From positions 18,111 to 82,110 of the forward strand of contig CAJUKD010000011.1 of NCBI GenBank assembly GCA_910587235.1: 64,000 nt of DNA. The letters are read 5' to 3'. Numbering within the stretch: position 1 is the stretch's first letter; every line of letters starts with the position of its first letter. Both the position numbers and the translations under genes were made by a program. Below are positions 16,655-26,753 of this stretch, piece after piece. The DNA is from an uncultured Muribaculaceae bacterium (GTDB lineage Bacteria > Bacteroidota > Bacteroidia > Bacteroidales > Muribaculaceae). The notes below the pieces were generated by a model, which was not told the origin of the DNA, ran no database searches, and worked only from the letters and a program-made list of their open reading frames with translations.

Positions 16655-18967
16655 ATGAAGACAATAAAATCATATATGCTCGCACTGGCGGCTGTGGCTG
16701 CATCGGCGGCGGTGATGACCACCCTGCCGGCATGTAGCGACGACTTCGAAACTCCCGAGGCCGTGGAACCCACTACCGATCTGGTGCCGAACACTACTAT
16801 CGCCGAACTTAAAGAACGCTTCTGGCAGGGGGACTTCAACTATGTTACAAAGGTGCCCGCCAACGAAGACGGATCGCATGTAATCATCCATGGATGGGTG
16901 ACTTCGTCCGACGAAGAGAGCAACTTCTATAAAAATCTTGTGATACAGGACGAAACGGCCGCTATCACAATGTCGATAAACTCCTACAATCTCTACCTGC
17001 GCTATCGCCGCGGACAGGAGATCGTACTCGACATGACCGACATGTACATTGGAAAATACCGCGGTTTGCAGCAGCTGGGTATGCCCGAAGAATACTTCCA
17101 GGGCAATACCGATCAGGCATCGTTCATGTCGCCCGAGTTTTTCCAGATACACGCCCACCTGAAAGGCTATCCCGACCTGAGCAAGATCGACACTCTGGCT
17201 GTCGACAATTTCGACGAATTCAATACCAATCCCTCGAATGTGCGCAAGTACCAGAGCCGTCTGGTACGTTTCCGCAATGTCAGCTTCGTAAATGGCGGCA
17301 AAGCCCTGTTCTCGGCTTGGCATACCTCCGACAACGATCTGCAGAACCAGAATATCACCGACTCGAGAGGCAACCAGATCCCCGTCCGTACAAGCGGTTA
17401 TTCCACATTCTGGAACAATGTCCTGCCAACGGGTGTGGGTGATGTCGTTGCTGTGGCGTCCTATTATCAGAATTCGGCCAATCCCAAGAGTTCTCCCTGG
17501 CAGCTTGTGCTTATCGACCTCGAAGGTTGCATAGGATTCGCCGAACCCAAGGGTGATATCACCAATCCTTATACAGTCGACGACGTCGTGCAGCTCGAAG
17601 CCGCCGGACAGACCGGTACGGGATGGGTTAAAGGCTATATCGTAGGTGCTCCGAATATTGATGTCACAAGCATCACGGCCAACGAGAATATACAGTGGGA
17701 AGCAGGAGAAGATGGTTTCGCCCTCGCCAATACACTCGTAATCGGACAGACCGCTGAAACACGCGAGATCGACCATGCTCTTGTAATAGAACTGCCTTCG
17801 GGAAGTGTATTCCAGACGCTTGGCAACCTGCGCGAACATCCCGAATTGCTCGGTCGCGAAATCCTTGTCAATGCAACTTTTGCCAAGTATATGGACACAT
17901 ACGGTCTGACCGGCAACAGCGGTGCAGCCGACAGCTTCAAGATTGAAGGTGTCGAAAACGGCGACGTTCCCGACAATCCCGACCAGCCTGTTGATCCGGG
18001 TGTGGGAAGCGGTAAATCGGAAATCAAGATCGACTTCTCCGACCCTGAAGCTCTCGGTGTGGTAAAAGCAGCTCCATCGGAAGCCACCGTCAGCGACGGA
18101 TTTACTTATGACGGAGTCAAAGTCACCATTACGCAGGGACAGGGATTCGGACTCAATCAGGAACTCCGTTTCTTCACCAGTGCTGCCGGCGTAGTCGATT
18201 TCCGTTGCTCGGCCGGCGGAGGCTCAAAAGGCCATACATTTACTGTGCAGTACGGTGACAATATCAAAAAAATATTCTTTACGGGTGCTTACTCCCAACA
18301 GGATAAAAACTTTAACTTCACGGCAGATCCCGGCACTTTCACCGCTCCGGACTGGACCGGCGACAGCAAGACCGTGACTTTCACCACCACCGGCGAAGTG
18401 CACCTGTCGTCAATGACAATCTATACTGACGGCGACGGTAGCGGTGATACTCCTGTCACTCCGCCCGTCACCGGTGGCGCCACTGTGTTCGAAGAAACAT
18501 TTGCTTCCGGTCAGGGACAGTTTACCATAGAGAACGTTGTGATGCCGGATGCGGCAAACTATATATGGATTGCCGACACCCAGTACGGCTACATGAAAGC
18601 ATCGGCATACATACAAGGCGTTTCCTATGCTTCCGACAGCTACCTGATATCGCCGGCCGTAAATCTGTCCGGTGCAACGGGCTGCAAGATCAGCTTCGAG
18701 CATGTGTTCAATAAATTCCCGGATCTGGCATTCGCCAAAGCCAACTGCACGCTTTGTGTGCGTGAGGTAGGTTCCACGGACTGGACTGCTGTGCCTATCC
18801 CCAACACCTCCGACAATACGGCTTGGAAGCCATTCGCCAACTCCGGAGATATAGACCTCAGCCGCTGGGACGGCAAGAACATACAGTTCGCATTCCGCTA
18901 TGTCAGTGAAGAAGGGAAATCCGGAACTTGGGAAGTCAAAAACGTCAAGCTGACAAAGGCCAACTGA
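16655..18967 (+). CDS. Surface lipoprotein: DUF5689, DUF6359, beta module, anchor-J domain
   Basis: A 770-residue lipoprotein, signal ending Leu-Pro-Ala-Cys-Ser-Asp-Asp near residue 27. Domains in order: DUF5689 (about 45-290, with 'S-S-D-E-E-S-N-F-Y-K-N-L'), DUF6359 (about 305-435, starting 'N-P-Y-T-V-D-D-V' and containing 'G-W-V-K-G-Y-I-V-G'), a beta module (about 455-595) and a choice-of-anchor-J domain (about 605-770). The last two closely resemble the secreted protein at 9182-10297. It lies 51 nt after the preceding lipoprotein and is followed by a strong terminator. It is probably a second ligand-capture subunit of the same receptor complex. The repeated OB-like folds are the main sequence argument for a nucleic-acid or other polyanionic ligand. 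Confidence 0.85.
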   Translation: MKTIKSYMLALAAVAASAAVMTTLPACSDDFETPEAVEPTTDLVPNTTIAELKERFWQGDFNYVTKVPANEDGSHVIIHGWVTSSDEESNFYKNLVIQDETAAITMSINSYNLYLRYRRGQEIVLDMTDMYIGKYRGLQQLGMPEEYFQGNTDQASFMSPEFFQIHAHLKGYPDLSKIDTLAVDNFDEFNTNPSNVRKYQSRLVRFRNVSFVNGGKALFSAWHTSDNDLQNQNITDSRGNQIPVRTSGYSTFWNNVLPTGVGDVVAVASYYQNSANPKSSPWQLVLIDLEGCIGFAEPKGDITNPYTVDDVVQLEAAGQTGTGWVKGYIVGAPNIDVTSITANENIQWEAGEDGFALANTLVIGQTAETREIDHALVIELPSGSVFQTLGNLREHPELLGREILVNATFAKYMDTYGLTGNSGAADSFKIEGVENGDVPDNPDQPVDPGVGSGKSEIKIDFSDPEALGVVKAAPSEATVSDGFTYDGVKVTITQGQGFGLNQELRFFTSAAGVVDFRCSAGGGSKGHTFTVQYGDNIKKIFFTGAYSQQDKNFNFTADPGTFTAPDWTGDSKTVTFTTTGEVHLSSMTIYTDGDGSGDTPVTPPVTGGATVFEETFASGQGQFTIENVVMPDAANYIWIADTQYGYMKASAYIQGVSYASDSYLISPAVNLSGATGCKISFEHVFNKFPDLAFAKANCTLCVREVGSTDWTAVPIPNTSDNTAWKPFANSGDIDLSRWDGKNIQFAFRYVSEEGKSGTWEVKNVKLTKAN

Positions 18968-18996
18968 ACATTCTATAGTTTGTAATTCAGAATAAG

Positions 18997-19030
18997 GAAC
19001 GCCCGGCATCATGTGTGTCGGGCGTTCTTT
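18997..19030 (+). terminator. Terminator of the TonB-receptor operon
   Basis: A 9-bp GC-rich stem (18997-19005 with 19019-19027) ends in TTT. The only available start codon for the following GH95 remnant (GTG at 19015) lies inside this hairpin, which argues that the GH95 gene has lost its own start. Confidence 0.85.
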
Positions 19031-22000
19031 CGTCAGAAAAAAGCCGCTTCATAAACCCTTCGATAACTACAGCAGCCGAATGGCCTGCACCGGAGTTCAG
19101 CAACGGCAGTAATGAGAACTGGTATTATATCGCGATGAGCTTCGGCGATGCTGTTATTCAGGACCCCGGCGACAGTCGGAACTGCTCGACGCGTCTGCCG
19201 AATGCTACCCGCACGTCGCAACAGTGGAAGTTTGTCGGCTCTGCCGACGCATTCACCATTATAAGCCGCGACGGCAATGTAGCTGTTGCTACCGACTATA
19301 TGACAATGTCGGCCGACGCACAGCAGGCTTCCGTATTTTCTTTGCACCGTAGCACACATCCTGATTTTACCGACTGCTGGGAAGTGGAAGCAGTGGGTAA
19401 AAGCGGCGACCGTACACGTCTTAACAGCTCGAACGGATTTGGTACCGGTCGCACGATAGGTTTCTATACGCCGGGCGATGCAGGCAATGCCCTGTGTTTC
19501 ATCTCTGCCGCCACGGTAGCGGCCTCGGCTACAGTACCTGAACGCGAATCGGAATTCGCCGTAACGGGTATGGCAAGCTATACACCCGCCAATCGCCATA
19601 CGCTCTGGTACACCTCCCCCGCCACAGCGACTGATTCCAATAATCCATGGATGGAATACGCACTCCCGATAGGCAACGGCCAGTTCGGCGCGATGATCTA
19701 GGCGGCGTAAAGGATGACCACATACAGTTCAATGAAAAAACGCTCTGGACAGGTTCTACTAAAATCCACGGTACGTACCAGAACTTCGGCGACCTTTTTA
19801 TCGAGGACATATCCGACGTGTTCGGTACTACGGCCGACAAAGCCGTAAGTAACTACGTCCGCACTCTCGACATGACCAAGGGTATCGCTACGGCTGAATA
19901 TACCTCGCCTGATGGAGCTGTAAAATATCGCCGCGAGTACATCGCCAGCAATCCTGACGGAGTCGTGGCGCTTAGACTGAGCGCTTCGCAGGCCGGCATG
20001 ATCAGCATACGCACGAGGCTCTATCCCGGCGTCCGCCGTGGACTGCTCCTTGTGAGCTGCTCCGACGGCGGTGTTATGGAGTTCGAAGGCAAGCTCACGC
20101 TGCTCGATTTCAAGGCAAGGGTGAAAATCGTGCCTGTAGGCGGCACTATGACCGCTAACGCCGACAATATCGAGGTGCGTGGCGCCGATGAGGTACTTGT
20201 AATAATTGCCGGCTCAACCAACTATGATCCCGTAGCCGCTTCTTATACTTCCGATGCTTCTGCCATGCGAGCCGAAGTTGACAGTCGTGCCGATGCCGCC
20301 GCCGCAAAGGGTTGGGAAAGCTTGCGCTCGGCGCAACTTGCCGACCATTCGGCGCTGATGGCCCGCAGCGAGTTTATAATCGACGGCGCAGCCAATACCG
20401 CTACACCGGAGCAGATGATAACGCAGTACAACAAACGCCGTCCCGACCGTCTGGCTCCCGAGTGCCTTATGCTTGAAGAATTATATTATACATTCGGTCG
20501 TTACCTGCTTATCGGCTGTTCGCGCGGCGTCGACAGTCCCTCGAACCTGCAAGGTATATGGAACAACAGCATAAAACCGGCATGGGGTTGCGACATCCAT
20601 TCCAACATAAACGTGCAGATGAACTACTGACCCGCCGAGAACACAAATCTCAGCGAATTGCACATGCCATTCCTCAACTATGTCTACAATATGGCTCTGG
20701 TGCAGCCTCAGTGGCAGGAATATGCACGCCGCTCCAACCAGACCAAAGGATGGACATGCTTCACACAGAACAATATTTTCGGATATTCCGACTATGCCGA
20801 GAACTATGTCATAGCTAATGCCTGGTATGCCGACCATCTGTGGGAACACTATCTCTATACTCTCGACGCCGATTTTCTGCGTGATCGTGCATTGCCCGTC
20901 ATGGCCTCTTGCGCGGAATTCTGGCTCGAACGTCTGGTCAAGGCCGACGATGGTCGCTGGGTTGCTCCGCAGGAATGGTCGCCCGAGCACGGACCCGAAG
21001 CCGAAGCCGAAGACGGTACAGCACATGCCCAGCAGATCATATACCGCCTTTTCAGTGCAACCGCCGATGCCATTGATATCCTTGGAGCCGAAGCATCGGA
21101 ACAGGCCGGACTGCGCGACGAGATAGTTTCAAAACTCCGTGATCTTGACCCCGGACTGGATACAGAGCTTTATACCGGCGCATGGGGTGAAACGCTCAAT
21201 GGTGTGACTTCGGGTACGGAAATCCTGCGCGAGTGGCGTCAGAGCGACTATACTGTAGGCGAGAACGGCCACCGTCATCACTCGCACCTGATGGCTCTCT
21301 ATCCTTTTGACTGGATCACTCCCGAAAGCTCCTGGTTTGATGCTGCCGTAAATTCCCTGGCCATGCGCGGAGATATTTCCACAGGTTGGTCGCTTGGATA
21401 GCGTATAAATCTCTGGGCACGTGCTCTCGACGGCAATCATGCCCATAAGATTATTGAAAGTGCCCTGCGCCATTCCTCCTCTTACGGACAGAGCAACGGC
21501 GCCGGAGGTGTATATTACAATCTTCTCGACTCGCATGCTCCTTTCCAGATCGACGGAAACTTCGGATATACTGCCGGTGTGACAGAAATGCTTCTGCAGA
21601 GCCACGGCGGAGTCCTGCGCCTGTTGCCCGCACTCCCCGACAACTGGGCTAAAGGCCATATCAACGGCCTGCGTGCGCGTGGCAACATGACCGTCGACCA
21701 GGCATGGAACGCCGGACGTCTGAGCCTTGCGCGCATAACCGCACATGCCGGCGGAAAAATTCGGATCTGCTATACGGGCATAGGTGAAATGGATGTGACC
21801 GACGATGCCGGCAACAAGGCTCCGGTTTCTGTTATCGATGCCGATAATATAGAACTGACTGCTGATGCAGGTGGAGTGTACGCTATTGTCAATCCCGAAG
21901 CGGGGGTGAACAATTCTGTTGCAGCAGCCGGTATTGAAATCACCTTTTCCGACGGTATAGCCCGGACAAATGCAGACGATGCCTTGATAGAAGCATTCGA

Positions 22001-22130
22001 TACAGCAGGTCGGCGTATGGCTTCCGGCCGTAAAGGCTATCTTGATCTGCGTGAGATGACTCCGGGCAGCATGGTAATACTGAAAGCTGTCAATGCTGAG
22101 GGCAGCGCAGTACGCAAAGCCGTACTATAG
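19015..22130 (+). pseudogene. GH95 alpha-L-fucosidase remnant with frameshift and two nonsense changes
   Basis: Homology runs continuously from about 19045 to 22130 over three reading-frame breaks. An N-terminal Trp/Gly-rich domain (19045-19600) is followed by the GH95 module, whose landmarks survive: YALPIGNGQFGAM, FNEKTLWTG, NVQMNY (with the catalytic-site Asn residues), the SPEHGP glutamate motif and HRHHSH. Lesions: the signal peptide and start are missing; one base is lost near 19698-19702 (ATC TA-GGC, restoring I-Y-G-G-V); TGG became TGA at 20628-20630 (NY-W-PAE); TGG became TAG at 21399-21401 (SLG-W-RINLW). The end carries a Por-like sorting tail. An intact version would release alpha-1,2-fucose from host or dietary glycans at the surface. 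Otherwise good conservation indicates recent loss. Confidence 0.88.
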
Positions 22131-22163
22131 TCGTATACGACGTATTATAATTATAAAAGTAAG

Positions 22164-22194
22164 AGGGTGTCGCATATTGAGTGACACCCTTTTT
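22164..22194 (+). terminator. Terminator after the GH95 remnant
   Basis: An 8-bp stem (22164-22171 with 22183-22190) is followed by TTTT. The 241-nt stretch up to the efflux operon holds only this and a -7 box. Confidence 0.8.
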
Positions 22195-22283
22195 GTCGTT
22201 GTCCGCACGCTTCGTAATATGATTTGATTGGGTCTTATAGTTAAAATAATGGAAAATATGAACAATGGACAGGGGAAAAGCCT

Positions 22284-22291
22284 TAATTTTG
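22284..22291 (+). promoter_or_regulatory. -7 element of the RND efflux operon
   Basis: TAATTTTG matches TAnnTTTG exactly, about 80 nt before the first efflux gene. I see no TTG at the right distance upstream. Confidence 0.45.
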
Positions 22292-22371
22292 TCGAGCGGT
22301 AGAAAATCCAGTCAGCACTTTTTCCAATAGAAGAAGTTCACATTAACACAAACAGACACAAGTCATCACTT

Positions 22372-23655
22372 ATGCAACTGAACCAGATCAAGAATAAAAT
22401 GACAGATGGTGCCCGATCGATTTCGGGAACGGCCATGAACTCCGTAAAGTCTATTCCTCCACGCCGCCGTCTGTGGATTGTAATAGCCATAGTTGTTACC
22501 GCCGCTTTGGCTGTAGCGCTGTATTTTGTGTTCCGTCCGCGTCCTGTTCCGCCTGTCCCTCCTGTAGTAGAGGTGCAGAAGGTCGGAACCGAGGATGTGA
22601 ATATCTATGGCGAATATGTAGGACGCATACGCGCACAGCAATTTGTCGAGATTCACGCTCGAGTTGAAGGCTATCTTGAACGAATGCTTTTTGCAGAAGG
22701 AACATATATAAATAAAGGACAGACTCTTTTCATCATCGATCCGCGTATCTATCGTGCGCGAGTGAAACGTGCCGAAGCACAGCTCAACAAGGCTCGTGCG
22801 CAGGCCATCAAGGCTGAGCGCGACTTAAACCGCATACGTCCGCTTTATGAGCAGAATGCCGCGAGCCAGCTCGACCTCGACAATGCAATCGCCGCTTATG
22901 AAGGAGCGAATGCCGACGTGGCTGTCTGTGAGGCAGATCTGGTTCAGGCACAGATGGCATTGGACTATACGTCTGTCGAATCTCCTATTTCGGGCTATAT
23001 ATCAGAACGCAACGCCGACATAGGTTCATACGTCGGTCCCGGCGCACAGTCGTTGCTTGCCACTATAGTCAAGAGCGACACGGTGCGAATCGATTTCAGT
23101 ATGACATCTCTTGAATATCTCCGCTCCAAGGAGCGCAATGTGAATCTCGGATTGCGCGATGAAGAGCGTTCATGGAATCCTTATGTCACCGTAACCCTTG
23201 CCGACGGCAGCGTATATCCTTACAGCGGACTTGTCGATTTTGCCGATCCTCAGGTCGACTCCAAGACCGGCACATTTTCGGTGCGTGCCGAGATGCCTAA
23301 CCCCGACCACCGTCTGCTGCCGGGCCAGTTCACGCGTGTGAAACTGCTTATGGACGTGCGCGAGGATGCCGTGATGGTTCCGTCGAAAGCTCTTATGATG
23401 GAGGATGGCAGCGTGTATATCTTTGTTGTTCGTTCCGACGGAGTGGTGGAGAAACGCTTTGTCGAAACAGGACCGGAATCCGGCAATAATACAGTGATAG
23501 AACGCGGTCTGAGCGCCGGAGAGAACATTGTAGTCGAAGGTATCCACAAACTGTCGCACGGAATGAATGTACGGGCTGTTGAGGCTCCGGCGTCCGGGAC
23601 AGAATCGCCGGCAGAAGATAATGCCGCTTCCGACGTGGAGGGCGGCGATGAATAA
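22372..23655 (+). CDS. RND efflux periplasmic adaptor (AcrA/MexA type)
   Basis: A 427-residue membrane-fusion protein linking the inner-membrane pump to the outer-membrane channel. It has a cytosolic, Arg-rich N-terminus and one anchoring helix (about residues 37-58) instead of a lipobox, then a Pro-rich linker. The lipoyl half (VEIHARVEGYLERMLFAEGTYINKGQ, about 85-115), an alpha hairpin (about 125-195) and the second lipoyl half with beta-barrel (about 200-320) follow, ending in an acidic tail. The stop overlaps the next start by one base (TAATG). First gene of a three-gene tripartite pump operon. Substrates cannot be predicted; bile salts, dyes and antibiotics are typical for the family. 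Confidence 0.93.
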   Translation: MQLNQIKNKMTDGARSISGTAMNSVKSIPPRRRLWIVIAIVVTAALAVALYFVFRPRPVPPVPPVVEVQKVGTEDVNIYGEYVGRIRAQQFVEIHARVEGYLERMLFAEGTYINKGQTLFIIDPRIYRARVKRAEAQLNKARAQAIKAERDLNRIRPLYEQNAASQLDLDNAIAAYEGANADVAVCEADLVQAQMALDYTSVESPISGYISERNADIGSYVGPGAQSLLATIVKSDTVRIDFSMTSLEYLRSKERNVNLGLRDEERSWNPYVTVTLADGSVYPYSGLVDFADPQVDSKTGTFSVRAEMPNPDHRLLPGQFTRVKLLMDVREDAVMVPSKALMMEDGSVYIFVVRSDGVVEKRFVETGPESGNNTVIERGLSAGENIVVEGIHKLSHGMNVRAVEAPASGTESPAEDNAASDVEGGDE

Positions 23656-26600
23656 TGAAGCGTAATTTTTTTCTGGATCATCCGGTTTTCTCGACTGTAA
23701 TATCGGTCGTGATAGTCATTGTGGGTATCATAGGCCTGCAATTGCTTCCCATCGACCAGTATCCCCAGATTGTACCTCCGGTAGTGAATGTGTCGGCTTC
23801 ATATCCCGGCGCCGACGCCCGGACGGTCAGTCAGGCTGTTGCCACTCCGATAGAGCAGCAGCTTAACGGCACTCCGGGTATGATCTACATGGAATCGACA
23901 TCGACTAATACCGGCGGATTTTCCGCTGTAATCACTTTTGACATATCCACCGACCCCGATCTGGCGGCGGTCGATATCCAGAACCGTATCAAAATAGCCG
24001 AGGCACGCCTGCCGGCGGAAGTCGTACAGAACGGCATAGCTGTCGAGAAGCAGGCTCCAAGCAAGCTGCTGACAATAGCCATACAGAGTTCCGACCCTAA
24101 GTTCGACGAAATATATCTGTCGAACTATGCGACCCTTAATGTGCTCGACCTGCTGCGTCGTGTGCCCGGCGTCGGTAGTGTGTCGAATGTCGGCAGCCGC
24201 TATTATGCCATGCGTATCTGGGTGCAGCCTGACAAACTCGCCGACCTCGGACTTACGGTGAAAGACCTTCAGGATGTGCTGCGCGATCAGAACCGCGAGT
24301 CTGCCGCCGGCGTGCTCGGCGACGCACCTATCGATGGTGTCGACGTGACGATACCCATCACGGCACAGGGCCGTCTGTCGTCTGTCGACGATTTCGAGCA
24401 GATTGTGGTGCGAGCTAATCCCGACGGATCCATAATCCGCATGAAAGACGTTGCCCGCGTGTCGCTGGAAGCTCAGTCTTACTCCACCGAGAGCGGTATC
24501 GACGGTGGAAACGCAGCCGTCCTCAACATCAATATGCTTCCCGGAGCCAATGCCATGGAAGTAGCGGATAACGTCAAGAAGACCATGGAAGAAATAAGCC
24601 ACGGTTTTCCCGAAGGGGTGACTTATTCCATTCCGTTCGACACAACGACCTATATCAGTGCTTCGATACATCATGTCTATCGTACGCTTTTCGAGGCTTT
24701 GCTGCTTGTGATTCTGGTGGTATTCCTGTCATTGCAGAGCTGGAGAGCCACGCTTATACCACTTGTGGCTGTCCCGATCTCGCTTATCGGAACTTTCGGT
24801 GTGATGCTGCTTTTCGGTTTCACGCTGAACATGATGACGCTTCTCGGGCTTATCCTTGCCATAGGCATCGTGGTCGACGACGCCATAGTAGTGGTGGAGA
24901 ATGTCGACCGCATAATGCACGAGAAGAAAATAGGAGCGCGCGAAGCAACCCGCGAGGCCATGTCCAATCTCAGCGGGGCGCTGATAGCAATGTCGCTTGT
25001 CCTCTGTGCCGTGTTCGTGCCTGTCAGCTTTCTCGGTGGCATCAGCGGCCAGCTGTACCGTCAGTTCACGGTCACTATCGCCGTGTCGGTAGTCATATCC
25101 ACGGTGGTGGCACTTACCTTGAGTCCCGTTATGTGTGCGGCCTTCCTGCGTCCCGATACCGGACGCAAGAACCGCTTTTTCCGCCGTATAAATCTTGTAC
25201 TTGCACGAAGCAACCGTTTCTACGGACGCATTGTATCCCGTTCGATGGATCGTCCGCGCCGCATGTTCGCGTTCTTCGGTGTGGTTATCGCAGCCATATT
25301 CCTTATGAACAGCCTGTTGCCTCAGAGCTTCATGCCGCAGGAAGACCAGGGATATTTCACTGTGGAACTGGAGTTGCCCGAAGGAGCCACAATCGAACGC
25401 ACGCGTGAAGTGACCGAGCGTGCCATGACTTTCCTTGCAAGCCGGCCTGAGGTGGATCATGTGCTCAACGTTACCGGTTCAAGCCCGCGCGTCGGAACCA
25501 ATCAGGCACGCAGCCAGTTGACTGTAATACTCAAACCGTGGGGCGAGCGTCCGTCGGACTCTTTGGATAAACTGATGGCACTGGCGCGCACGGAATTCGA
25601 AAGTTATCCGGAGGCAAAAGCATATCTGTCGACGCCTGCCATCATACCCGGACTTGGTACTTCCGGCGGTTTTGAACTCGCTCTTGAAGCACGTGGCGAT
25701 GCAACATACAGTGATCTGCGTAATGCGCTGGACACACTTATGCACTATGCTTCGGCACGACCTGAATTCATGCACCTGTCGTCGACCATGCAGACAGGAA
25801 TACCGCAGCTCCGCTATAACGTCGACCGCGACCGTGCGCGTATGCAGGGCGTTCCACTTGCCGACATATTCAGCACCATGAAGGCCTTTACCGGCTCGCT
25901 GTATGTCAACGATTTCAACCTGTTCAACCGTGTGTACCGCGTGTATATACAGGCAGAAGCACCCTACCGGGCTTATCAGGATAATCTTAAACTCTTTTTC
26001 GTCCGCGGCTCAGGTGGCACTATGGTGCCTGTGACGGCCTTGGGAACTACAAGCCATACCACAGGCTCCGGAACCATAAAGAGGTTCAATATGTTCAATG
26101 CCGCTCTTGTCACGGGTGAAGCTGCCCATGGCTATAGTTCAGGACAGGCTATGGAAGCGCTTGAAGATATAGTGGCTACACGTCTGCCATCGAATATCGA
26201 CATAGACTGGAGCGGTCTTTCATATCAGGAAAAGCACGAGAGCGGCAAGACGGGACTGGTGCTTGCTTTGGCTTTCCTTTTCGTGTTCCTCTTTCTGGCT
26301 GCGCAGTACGAAAGCTGGACGGTGCCTATAGCGGTGCTTCTGTCCTTGCCTGTGGCAGGCATAGGCGCATATCTGGGTATCTGGCTGTTCGGACTTGAGA
26401 ACAACATATATTTCCAGATCGGATTGGTGATGCTTGTCGGCCTTGTGGCCAAGAACGCTATTCTTATTGTGGAATTCGCCAAGGAGGAAGTCGAGAAAGG
26501 CAGTTCGCCGCGGCAGGCTGCCATGGTAGCCATGAGGTTGCGTTTCCGTCCTATCGTGATGACCTCGCTGGCTTTCATGCTCGGTCTTCTTCCTCTTGTC

Positions 26601-26753
26601 TTTGCTTCAGGTCCGGGTTCGGCAAGCCGTCGCGGCATAGGCACCGGTGTGTTCTTCGGAATGCTTGCGGCCATAACTATAGGACTTGTTTTCGTTCCAT
26701 TCTTCTTTGTTTGGGTCTATAAGATTAAAAACCGTTTTGTGAAGTCAAAATGA
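23655..26753 (+). CDS. RND efflux inner-membrane pump, HAE1 (AcrB) type
   Basis: A 1032-residue proton-driven drug exporter of normal family length with 12 predicted membrane helices and two large periplasmic loops. The proton-relay residues are intact: the Asp pair in GIVVDDAIVVVENV (helix 4, near residue 405) and the Lys in GLVAKNAILIVEFA (helix 10). The N-terminal FFLDHPVFSTVISVVIVIVG is the typical first helix, and PVAGIGAYLG in the second half is also typical. It overlaps the adaptor by 1 nt and the outer-membrane gene by 4 nt, so the three are translationally coupled. It should take amphipathic toxins from the periplasm or membrane and pass them to the TolC-like channel. Confidence 0.97.
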   Translation: MKRNFFLDHPVFSTVISVVIVIVGIIGLQLLPIDQYPQIVPPVVNVSASYPGADARTVSQAVATPIEQQLNGTPGMIYMESTSTNTGGFSAVITFDISTDPDLAAVDIQNRIKIAEARLPAEVVQNGIAVEKQAPSKLLTIAIQSSDPKFDEIYLSNYATLNVLDLLRRVPGVGSVSNVGSRYYAMRIWVQPDKLADLGLTVKDLQDVLRDQNRESAAGVLGDAPIDGVDVTIPITAQGRLSSVDDFEQIVVRANPDGSIIRMKDVARVSLEAQSYSTESGIDGGNAAVLNINMLPGANAMEVADNVKKTMEEISHGFPEGVTYSIPFDTTTYISASIHHVYRTLFEALLLVILVVFLSLQSWRATLIPLVAVPISLIGTFGVMLLFGFTLNMMTLLGLILAIGIVVDDAIVVVENVDRIMHEKKIGAREATREAMSNLSGALIAMSLVLCAVFVPVSFLGGISGQLYRQFTVTIAVSVVISTVVALTLSPVMCAAFLRPDTGRKNRFFRRINLVLARSNRFYGRIVSRSMDRPRRMFAFFGVVIAAIFLMNSLLPQSFMPQEDQGYFTVELELPEGATIERTREVTERAMTFLASRPEVDHVLNVTGSSPRVGTNQARSQLTVILKPWGERPSDSLDKLMALARTEFESYPEAKAYLSTPAIIPGLGTSGGFELALEARGDATYSDLRNALDTLMHYASARPEFMHLSSTMQTGIPQLRYNVDRDRARMQGVPLADIFSTMKAFTGSLYVNDFNLFNRVYRVYIQAEAPYRAYQDNLKLFFVRGSGGTMVPVTALGTTSHTTGSGTIKRFNMFNAALVTGEAAHGYSSGQAMEALEDIVATRLPSNIDIDWSGLSYQEKHESGKTGLVLALAFLFVFLFLAAQYESWTVPIAVLLSLPVAGIGAYLGIWLFGLENNIYFQIGLVMLVGLVAKNAILIVEFAKEEVEKGSSPRQAAMVAMRLRFRPIVMTSLAFMLGLLPLVFASGPGSASRRGIGTGVFFGMLAAITIGLVFVPFFFVWVYKIKNRFVKSK

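Noticed and set aside
16670..17839. 389-codon frame antisense to the second lipoprotein
   Set aside because: No protein family features and fully overlapped by a real gene.
20628..21401. TGA and TAG in the GH95 gene as programmed recoding (selenocysteine, pyrrolysine or altered code)
   Set aside because: Both replace a Trp codon, many other genes here end in TGA, and the same gene also has a frameshift and no start, so simple decay is the better account.
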